Assembly (NCBI GenBank): GCA_937896505.1
Contig: CALBNP010000203.1
Span: 1-64,000, forward strand
Source: an uncultured Bacteroidales bacterium
Lineage (GTDB): Bacteria; Bacteroidota; Bacteroidia; Bacteroidales; F082
DNA: 64,000 nucleotides
Direction: 5' to 3'
Part shown: piece after piece, positions 58,313 through 64,000 of the stretch
Numbering within the stretch: position 1 is the first letter of the stretch
Layout of the letters: every line of letters starts with the position of its first letter
Program-made: the position numbers and the translations under genes
Notes under the pieces: generated by a model
The model's input: the letters and a program-made list of their open reading frames with translations, nothing else
What the model was told of the DNA's origin: nothing
Databases searched by the model: none

Positions 58313-59551
58313 TTAATTTTTTCTTCTTATAGTTAAGGAGATGGCTTCTGGGTGGTTTTGGCAGAACAGGTCTCTGTCGGCGACCACACAGGCGAGATAA
58401 CCTCCACCGCCGGCACCGGGCATCTTCCATGCCAGCACGTCGTCGAAGGCTGAATATTGGTCGATGAAGTCTTGCACGCAGCCTTGTACCATGGCAGGGA
58501 ACATGCTGATTTGTGCTTCGAAAGAAGCTTGATAAGCCTTGGCGAAGCCTTGCAGGTCCATCTTCATGATGGCATCCCAGCAGTCGTCGGCGGCCTTGGT
58601 GAGGTTCTTTACCTTGGTCTCGGTGATGTCTTTGCCCTCTACCACCGAGCAACCTGGGCAGCGTGGGTCCATTGGAATCATGATGAGATGCTGCTCGAGC
58701 CAGTCGAGTATAGTCTCGTCGTGGCAGCTCTCGAACTTGATGGGCCAGTAGAGTTTGTCGTAGTAGTGGCGCACCAGTCCAGGCATGCAGATGCCAATGG
58801 AGTCTTGTGCTCCGCTGATGATGCCGTCGGAGCGCTCAGGGTCGTTTTCGAAGCAGAAGACGAGTTTGGCGAGCACTTCTGGGTCCATGTCGGGCAGTCG
58901 CATAGGCCAAATTTTCTTGATCATGTTGCGTGTCGAGGTGGAGAGGCCACAGCGTTCGCGCACCTCGAAGGTAGGCTCGAGTGAGATGGTGAGTGCCCAT
59001 CCGGGAGCGTAGCAGTTCACGTACGGCTGGTCGATCCATGTGCCGGCGAGGTCGAGACGGGTTGGAATCTGGCAGAAAGTAGGTGATGGTTGTTGCGGTG
59101 CTTCGGCTCTGCTCAGCATCCGCTTATCAGCATCCGCTTGGCTGAGACTGGCTTTGATGGAAGTGCTGCTGCGGGCTTCGAGACCTTCCGATGGAGTGCG
59201 TTGCAGCACGACATATTCAATGCCACGCTCGGCACAGAATTGCCTTTTGGCTTCGGAGGCGCCATCGGCATTCACCACGAAGATGTCGGGCTTGATCCTA
59301 TCCACGGTGCCGATAAAGTCCATCACGCCATCGCCATCGTTGATGAAGGCGTCTTTCACATAGCGGATGGCTTTCACCATGAAGAGGCGCTCTTGTTCGG
59401 GATATAGGGTGCGGTGTTTCTTGTAGTGCAGAATGGTCTGGTCGGAGCCAATGCCTACATAGAGGTCGCCATATTGTGCGGCTTGACGGAAAAACTCAAC
59501 GTGGCCGCTGTGCAGCAGGTCGTAACAACCTGATACGAATACTTTCTTCAT
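58313..59551 (-). CDS. Nucleotidyltransferase - GHMP sugar kinase fusion
   Basis: A 412-aa two-domain enzyme. Residues 1-130 are a cytidylyltransferase-like Rossmann domain with the HxGH motif (YDLLHSGHVEF, H14/H17) and ERLFMVKAIRYV. Residues about 160-412 are a GHMP kinase: PTRLDLAGTWIDQPYVN, GIISGAQDSIGICMPGL and WKMPGAGGGGYLACVV. The inter-domain linker (about 131-158) is partly encoded by a family-B repeat (RMLSRAEA, residues 144-151). Neighbouring mutarotase, fcl and gmd suggest a sugar-salvage role (phosphorylate a free sugar, then form an NDP-sugar), analogous to but different in N-terminal fold from Bacteroides Fkp. Substrate is inference. Confidence 0.8.
   Translation of the reverse strand: MKKVFVSGCYDLLHSGHVEFFRQAAQYGDLYVGIGSDQTILHYKKHRTLYPEQERLFMVKAIRYVKDAFINDGDGVMDFIGTVDRIKPDIFVVNADGASEAKRQFCAERGIEYVVLQRTPSEGLEARSSTSIKASLSQADADKRMLSRAEAPQQPSPTFCQIPTRLDLAGTWIDQPYVNCYAPGWALTISLEPTFEVRERCGLSTSTRNMIKKIWPMRLPDMDPEVLAKLVFCFENDPERSDGIISGAQDSIGICMPGLVRHYYDKLYWPIKFESCHDETILDWLEQHLIMIPMDPRCPGCSVVEGKDITETKVKNLTKAADDCWDAIMKMDLQGFAKAYQASFEAQISMFPAMVQGCVQDFIDQYSAFDDVLAWKMPGAGGGGYLACVVADRDLFCQNHPEAISLTIRRKN
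59098..59122. repeat. Family B repeat inside the nucleotidyltransferase-kinase linker
   Basis: The coding strand reads GGATGCTGAGCAGAGCCGAAGC, one base different from the intergenic consensus GATGCTGAGCGGAGCCGAAGC. A duplicated GCGGATGCTGA lies just upstream. Confidence 0.75.
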
Positions 59552-59567
59552 TTTGTTGTTTTCTTTT

Positions 59568-59862
59568 TATTGCTTCGCAAGAAATCATGGGAGGAAATCC
59601 ATCATTAAGAAATTTCCACACCTTGATTTCCACAAAGATTTCTAGGCAAGGCCTATTTTATATTCATTATTATTGTTTCGCAAGAAATCATGGGAGGAAA
59701 TCCATTATTAAGAAATTTCCACACCTTAGATTTCTACAGAGATTTCTAGGCCAGGCCTATTTCATTTATTGCTTCGCAAGAAATCATGGGAGGAAATCCA
59801 TTATTAAGAAATTTCCTCCAAAAGATTTCCACAAGTATTTCTAGCGCTTGCGCTATATATGA
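59568..59862. repeat. Three tandem ~100-bp repeats
   Basis: Three copies start with TTGCTTCGCAAGAAATCATG or TTGTTTCGCAAGAAATCATG near 59571, 59674 and 59770. Each contains GGAGGAAATCC, TTAAGAAATTTCC and GATTTCTA, so complementary AGAAATC/GATTTCT and GGAAAT/ATTTCC words alternate. They fill the 312-bp gap upstream of the fusion kinase; no gene or promoter is visible there. Confidence 0.9.
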
Positions 59863-59863
59863 T

Positions 59864-60199
59864 TCATTTTTCGGAGTCGAAAATTTGTTCCATCAACTTC
59901 CATTTCTCGGCAGAAGGTGCGTTGGGGTCACAGCCTTGGAACTGTGCCACGTAAGCTTCCCATTCGGTCTGGTGAGGCAAGGTGCTGAGCCGTGCCATGT
60001 CGCGTTCCCAGTCGAAGTCGTCAATGGTATCGACAATCATAAAGAGCTGACGCCCATTTCGGTAGATTTCCATCGAGAGGATGCCTACTTGGTGCTGACC
60101 TTCGATGATTTCGGGCCACACATGGCTGTGCACTTCTACATATTTCTCTATCATGGCCTCGTCATCGACGAGAGTGAGGGTTTGGCAATATCGTTTCAT
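59864..60199 (-). CDS. L-rhamnose/L-fucose mutarotase-like protein
   Basis: A 111-aa dimeric alpha/beta-barrel family protein (RhaM, PF05336): RYCQTLTLVDDEAMIEKYVE, HSHVWPEIIEGQHQVGILSM with the conserved His, and WEAYVAQFQGCDPN. These enzymes interconvert alpha and beta anomers of 6-deoxy sugars. Coupled by an ATGA overlap to the GDP-fucose synthase gene, so L-fucose is the likelier substrate here. Confidence 0.88.
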   Translation of the reverse strand: MKRYCQTLTLVDDEAMIEKYVEVHSHVWPEIIEGQHQVGILSMEIYRNGRQLFMIVDTIDDFDWERDMARLSTLPHQTEWEAYVAQFQGCDPNAPSAEKWKLMEQIFDSEK

Positions 60200-61140
60200 C
60201 GTTCAGCGCGCATTGGGTTTTCGAGGAAGTCTTTGTAAGCCATTCGGATGCCGTCTTCGAGTTCGGTCTTGTAGGTCCAGCCCAGAGCGGTGGCCTTGCT
60301 CACATCGAGCAGCTTGCGAGGTGTGCCGTTAGGGCGTGTTGTGTCCCATTTGATCACGCCTTCGTAGCCAATTACTTTGGCAACAAGTTCGGTCAAAGCC
60401 TTGATGGTGAGTTCCTTGCCCGAACCAGCGTTGACGGTTTCTGCACCATCATAGTTATTCATCAGGAAGACGCAGAGGTTGGCGAGGTCGTCAACATAGA
60501 GGAACTCGCGCAGTGGCGAGCCATCGCCCCAGCAGGTCACTTCCTTGAGGCCGTTCACCTTGGCTTCGTGGAAGCGACGGATAAGAGCCGGCAACACATG
60601 GCTATGCTCAGGGTGGTAGTTGTCGTTAGGGCCATAGAGGTTGGTGGGCATCAGGCTGATGAAGCCTAGGCCATACTGTTTGTTCAGATACTCGCAGTAT
60701 TTCAGTCCGCTGATTTTTGCCAAGGCATATCCTTCATTGGTCTGTTCTAAAGCCGAAGTCAGCAGGCAGCTTTCCGTCATGGGTTGTGGTGCCATGCGGG
60801 GATAGATGCAACTTGAACCTAGGAATTCGAACTTCTTCACGTCATTTTTCCATGCGGCATGGATGACATTCATCTCCATCATCATGTTTTCGTAGAGAAA
60901 TCCGGCTTTGTCTTTTTGGTTGGCGATGATGCCTCCCACCTTACCGGCAGGCATGAATACATATTCGGGTCTTTCGGTGGCAAAGAAGTCGTCAACGGCA
61001 GCTTGGTTTATCAGATCCAGTTCTTTGTGGGTACGGGTGACGATATTGGTGTAGCCTTGCCTTGTCAACTCACGGTAGATGGCCGAACCCACCATTCCGC
61101 GATGTCCTGCCACATATATCTTAGCGTTTTTTTCCATCAT
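60196..61140 (-). CDS. fcl: GDP-L-fucose synthase
   Basis: A 314-aa SDR enzyme that epimerises and reduces GDP-4-keto-6-deoxy-mannose to GDP-L-fucose with [23 protein letters not shown] binds the cofactor; [18 protein letters not shown] and [13 protein letters not shown] supply the catalytic Ser/Tyr/Lys; [20 protein letters not shown] is the family hallmark. The ATG overlaps the gmd stop (ATGA). Confidence 0.96.
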   Translation of the reverse strand: MMEKNAKIYVAGHRGMVGSAIYRELTRQGYTNIVTRTHKELDLINQAAVDDFFATERPEYVFMPAGKVGGIIANQKDKAGFLYENMMMEMNVIHAAWKNDVKKFEFLGSSCIYPRMAPQPMTESCLLTSALEQTNEGYALAKISGLKYCEYLNKQYGLGFISLMPTNLYGPNDNYHPEHSHVLPALIRRFHEAKVNGLKEVTCWGDGSPLREFLYVDDLANLCVFLMNNYDGAETVNAGSGKELTIKALTELVAKVIGYEGVIKWDTTRPNGTPRKLLDVSKATALGWTYKTELEDGIRMAYKDFLENPMRAER

Positions 61141-62228
61141 TTCACTATTCCTTTCTCCAAATATTCGGCGAGATTGGTGCGCACTTTTTGTGCTACGCCT
61201 TCAACTGCCACTTTGGCCATGTCGTTTTCAACCATCAGTTTCACGAGTTCTTCAAACGAGGTCTTGCTTGGATTCCATCCCAACCTGGCTTTGGCTTTCG
61301 TCGGGTCGCCCCACAGGTTGACAACATCGGTAGGACGGTAGAAATCGGGCGATACGGCCACCACTATTTTACCAGTTTTTTTGTCGTACCCTTTTTCGTC
61401 GATGCCTTTGCCCTTCCATTCGAGTTCGATGCCAGCGTATTGGAATGCCAACGTGGCGAATTCGCGCACGGTATGTTGCACGCCTGTCGCTATGACGAAG
61501 TCTTCTGGCTGTTCGTTTTGTAGGATGAGCCACATGCATTCGACATAGTCTTTGGCATAGCCCCAGTCGCGGAGTGAGTCGAGGTTGCCAAGATAGAGGC
61601 AGTCTTGTAGGCCTTGTGCAATGCGAGCGGCAGCCAAGGTGATTTTCCGTGTCACGAAGGTCTCACCGCGACGTTCGCTTTCGTGGTTAAAGAGGATGCC
61701 TGAGCAGCAGAACATATTGTAGGCTTCGCGGTATTCTTTCACAATCCAGAAGCCATAGAGCTTGGCTACGGCATAAGGACTATAGGGATGGAAAGGCGTA
61801 TTTTCGTTCTGTGGAACCTCTTCCACTTTGCCGTAAAGTTCCGAAGTGGATGCTTGGTAGATGCGGCAGGTTTTCTCTAAATTGCAGGCACGGACGGCTT
61901 CCAAGACGCGGAGTACGCCTGTGGCATCTACATCGGCGGTGAACTCAGGACTGTCGAAAGATACTTGCACATGGCTTTGGGCAGCGAGGTTGTATATCTC
62001 ATCGGGCCGAACCTTTCCGACCACTTGCACGATTGATACCGAATCGCCAAGGTCGGCAAAATGAAGATGAAAATGTGGTTTCCCTTCAAGGTGAGCGATG
62101 CGTTCGCGGTAGTCAACTGACGAACGGCGGATGATGCCATGAACTTCGTATCCTTTTTCAAGAAGGAATTCGGCAAGGAACGAGCCATCTTGGCCCGTGA
62201 TGCCGGTGATTAATGCTGTTTTTGTCAT
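61137..62228 (-). CDS. gmd: GDP-mannose 4,6-dehydratase
   Basis: A 363-aa SDR enzyme, the first step from GDP-mannose to GDP-L-fucose. [20 protein letters not shown] binds [24 protein letters not shown] and [13 protein letters not shown] hold the catalytic Thr/Ser, Glu, Tyr and Lys; [19 protein letters not shown] and [20 protein letters not shown] are GMD signatures. Followed by fcl and the mutarotase with ATGA overlaps, a tight GDP-fucose unit. No promoter box seen; upstream is a repeat-filled gap. Confidence 0.97.
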   Translation of the reverse strand: MTKTALITGITGQDGSFLAEFLLEKGYEVHGIIRRSSVDYRERIAHLEGKPHFHLHFADLGDSVSIVQVVGKVRPDEIYNLAAQSHVQVSFDSPEFTADVDATGVLRVLEAVRACNLEKTCRIYQASTSELYGKVEEVPQNENTPFHPYSPYAVAKLYGFWIVKEYREAYNMFCCSGILFNHESERRGETFVTRKITLAAARIAQGLQDCLYLGNLDSLRDWGYAKDYVECMWLILQNEQPEDFVIATGVQHTVREFATLAFQYAGIELEWKGKGIDEKGYDKKTGKIVVAVSPDFYRPTDVVNLWGDPTKAKARLGWNPSKTSFEELVKLMVENDMAKVAVEGVAQKVRTNLAEYLEKGIVK

Positions 62229-62229
62229 A

Positions 62230-62440
62230 GTATGAATTTTTGATTAATTGACTTATGGACTTTTAGATTTATGGACAATTAGACTTATGGACTTTGTGGG
62301 ACGCTGAGCGGAGCCGAAGCATTGACTTTTAGATGTTTGACTTTGTGACTTTGTGACTATTAGACTTAGGGATTTGTGGACTATGGGACAGATAACCCAT
62401 CACCATTCACCCATCACCACTTCCCCATCACCTCTAACCT
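62230..62440. repeat. Period-8 and period-7 arrays with a family B hairpin
   Basis: About 62235-62300 reads as 8-mers TTGACTTA, TGGACTTT, TAGATTTA, TGGACAAT, TAGACTTA. At 62299-62323 is GACGCT...AGCATT (core GAGCGGAGCCGA). 62330-62390 returns to 8-mers (GTGACTTT, GTGACTAT, TAGACTTA), and 62395-62440 to CCATCACC-type 7-mers that enter the 3' end of the aminotransferase gene. Confidence 0.8.
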
Positions 62441-63673
62441 TGCTTCCTTAATCTTCTCAATAATATACTTCACATCGTTGTCGGTGACGCGAGGTCCGCT
62501 CGGCAGGCACATGCCGCACTTGAAGAGGTCTTCCTCGATGCCCTTGGTATAGACCGCAGCATCGGCATAGACGGGTTGCTTGTGCATAGGCTTCCACAGT
62601 GGACGGGCTTCGATGCCGGCCTTGTCCAAGTAAACGCGCATGGCCTCTACGTTGGCATTGGGTTCGCAGTCGGTGTGAAGGCTGCCGCCACCATGCACTA
62701 CGCCTGCGGCACCACCTACGGCACCTTGCACAGCCACGCTGTAAGCGTTTTCTTGTCCCTTGACAGCCAGTGATGGACTTAAGGTTATGGTATTGAGCCA
62801 GAAGTTGGACCCTTCGATGCTGCCGTCATGGAAATCGATGCCATCGACCTTGGCGAAAGCCTCACGATACATGGCAGCAATATGGCGGTGATGCGCGACA
62901 TGCGCGTCGGCAACCGTCATCTGGCCGATGCCGATACCCGCACAGATGTTGCTCATGCGGTAGTTGTAGCCTATGGCCTCGTGCTGATAGTAAGGATAAG
63001 CCTCACGAGCCTGGGTGGCATACCACATGATCTTCGAGGCTGCCTCGTCGTCGGGGCAGACGAGAGCACCGCCACCCGAAGTGGTGATCATCTTGTTGCC
63101 GTTGAAGCTGAGCACACCGAAACGGCCGAAAGTACCGAGTTTCTGTCCCTTGTATTCGCTGCCAAAGCCATTGGCGGCATCCTCGATGACAGGGATGTCG
63201 TATCTCTCAGCAATTTCCATAATCTCCTCGATGCGGTAAGGCATGCCGTAGAGCGCCACTGGGATGATAGCCTTAGGCATGCGGCCGGTTTTGGCAATAC
63301 GGTCCTTGATGGCGGCTTCCAACAAGGCAGGATCCATGTTCCAGGTGTCAGCCTCGCTGCCGATGAAGACCGGTTTGGCACCGAGATAGGTGATAGGGTG
63401 ACTTGAGGCGCAGAAGGTGAACGACTGCACGCATACCTCGTCGCCAGGACCCACGCCATAGGCGATGAGTGCCAGATGCACCGCAGCGGTGCCGCTACTC
63501 AAGGCTACTACCCGTTTGCCTTGGCCCATGAAGACTTCCAGTTCTTTCTCAAATTGGTTCACGTTTGGTCCTAATGGTGCCACATAGTTATCATCAAAGG
63601 CTTTTTGGATATATTTTTGTTCAACGCCTTCTTCGCTCATGTGGGCGAGACATAGAAAGATACGTTTTGGCAT
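62414..63673 (-). CDS. DegT/DnrJ/EryC1/StrS-family sugar aminotransferase
   Basis: A 419-aa PLP enzyme. RVVALSSGTAAVHLAL holds the phosphate-binding residues, VIEDAANGFGSEYKG the PLP-ring Asp165, and VLSFNGNKMITTSGGGALVC the Schiff-base Lys194; IEARPLWKPMHKQPVY is the substrate loop. It aminates a 4-keto (or 3-keto) nucleotide sugar, plausibly the product of the FlaA1/CapD-like dehydratase at 56332-58248. A Gly/Ala-rich insertion (GAVGGAAGVVHGGGS, about 325-340) is atypical. The last residues (VMGKW) and the stop codon come from a period-7 repeat array. Confidence 0.92.
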   Translation of the reverse strand: MPKRIFLCLAHMSEEGVEQKYIQKAFDDNYVAPLGPNVNQFEKELEVFMGQGKRVVALSSGTAAVHLALIAYGVGPGDEVCVQSFTFCASSHPITYLGAKPVFIGSEADTWNMDPALLEAAIKDRIAKTGRMPKAIIPVALYGMPYRIEEIMEIAERYDIPVIEDAANGFGSEYKGQKLGTFGRFGVLSFNGNKMITTSGGGALVCPDDEAASKIMWYATQAREAYPYYQHEAIGYNYRMSNICAGIGIGQMTVADAHVAHHRHIAAMYREAFAKVDGIDFHDGSIEGSNFWLNTITLSPSLAVKGQENAYSVAVQGAVGGAAGVVHGGGSLHTDCEPNANVEAMRVYLDKAGIEARPLWKPMHKQPVYADAAVYTKGIEEDLFKCGMCLPSGPRVTDNDVKYIIEKIKEARLEVMGKW

Positions 63674-64000
63674 GTTGTATGGATTATTTGACTTATTTGA
63701 CTAATTGACTAATTGACTTTGTGACTATGTGGGATGCTGAGCGGAGCCGAAGCATTGACTTTGGGACGCTGAGCTGCTCCCTGAGCGGAGCCGAAGCGTC
63801 GTTTCTCCTTATTCTTAAATTCCCAATTCTTAATGGAAACTATATATCTGATGGCACAAAAAGGGGTTGCAACTTTCCTCCCGCTGCCAAAAAATGGATT
63901 TCATTGACAAAAACACAAAAAATCTTCCAAAGAACAGACGCATCGCGTCATTGCGAGGAGGAACGACGAAGCAATCTAGACGGGGTTCTATAATACTCCT
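63674..64000. repeat. Gene-free right edge with stacked repeats
   Basis: No gene is visible. 63685-63732 is a period-8 array (TTGACTAA, TTGACTTT type). 63733-63756 is a family B hairpin (GATGCT...AGCATT). 63765-63800 is a longer variant (GACGCT...AGCGTC) with an extra GAGCTGCTCCCT. 63950-63982 is a GTCATTGCGAGGAGGAAC element ending GAAGCAATCT. The stretch 63810-63945 shows nothing recognisable. Confidence 0.75.

Noticed and set aside
59476..59844. A 122-codon plus-strand open frame with internal repeats
   Set aside because: It is a read-through of the three tandem DNA repeats plus the antisense of the kinase gene start.
63721..63993. A 90-codon plus-strand open frame at the right edge
   Set aside because: Mostly translated repeat DNA (family B hairpins and a GCGAGGAGGAAC element) without conserved features.

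Overview
The window is chromosomal DNA of a Bacteroidota bacterium, very probably a gut- or rumen-type member of the Bacteroidales. The evidence is a SusC/SusD pair, four secreted proteins with type IX secretion (T9SS) C-terminal sorting domains, the Bacteroidota -7 promoter box TAnnTTTG before many genes, an EF-G2 paralogue, and frequent proteins of Bacteroidota-typical families (DUF3244, DUF1573, YwqK/MORN, TPR-HTH lipoproteins). No rRNA, phage, IS transposase or CRISPR array was seen; there is one tRNA (Asn).

Layout. 0-0.2 kb: the N-terminus of a GH92 alpha-mannosidase lipoprotein. 0.4-4.7 kb: a small coiled-coil protein, a T9SS-secreted protein, an SAM methyltransferase and an RsuA/RluB-type pseudouridine synthase with a long Arg/Asp repeat tail. 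4.9-17.7 kb: a glycoprotein-degradation region with SusC, SusD and two PNGase F-like amidases, interrupted by proS. 17.8-28.9 kb: an orphan antitoxin, rpiB-lutB, a DnaA-box-rich gap, a DUF4143 ATPase, a MORN protein, ldcA, a Card1-like CARF nuclease fused by a 4-bp overlap to pgk, a lipid kinase and a T9SS protein. 29.1-33.7 kb: a compact four-gene operon of unknown exported proteins ending in a leucine-rich-repeat protein. 33.8-40.5 kb, plus strand: a radical SAM/GME-fold fusion, a TPR-HTH lipoprotein, DUF3244, then an AT-rich block (lipoprotein, thioredoxin-like, DUF1573) flanked by a perfect 44-bp direct repeat. 40.7-46.5 kb: a MacAB-TolC-like export operon. 46.6-50.1 kb: EF-G2, a PfkB kinase and tRNA-Asn. 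50.4-63.7 kb: a surface-glycan region with a complete mannose-1-phosphate to GDP-L-fucose route (manC, gmd, fcl), a FlaA1/CapD-like dehydratase, a DegT aminotransferase, a GT2 and a nucleotidyltransferase-GHMP kinase fusion.

How it works together. SusC/SusD plus two PNGase F homologues plus GH92 fit capture, deglycosylation and mannose trimming of host N-glycoproteins, with T9SS delivering the amidases. The 50-63 kb region builds nucleotide sugars, including GDP-fucose, for surface polysaccharide.

The most unusual signal is not a gene. The window is riddled with several families of small repeats. Two families have a conserved core flanked by arms that differ from copy to copy yet stay self-complementary (family A, GTCATwCCGA...ATCT; family B, GCTGAGCGGAGyCGAAGC). 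Others are GAGACG palindromes, a GTCATTGCGAGG-type element and arrays with period 7 or 8. Several sit in frame inside genes: three insertion sites in one FAD/Fe-S oxidase (one a hairpin nested in a hairpin), one in the GH92 lipoprotein linker, one in a two-domain enzyme linker and others at C-termini.
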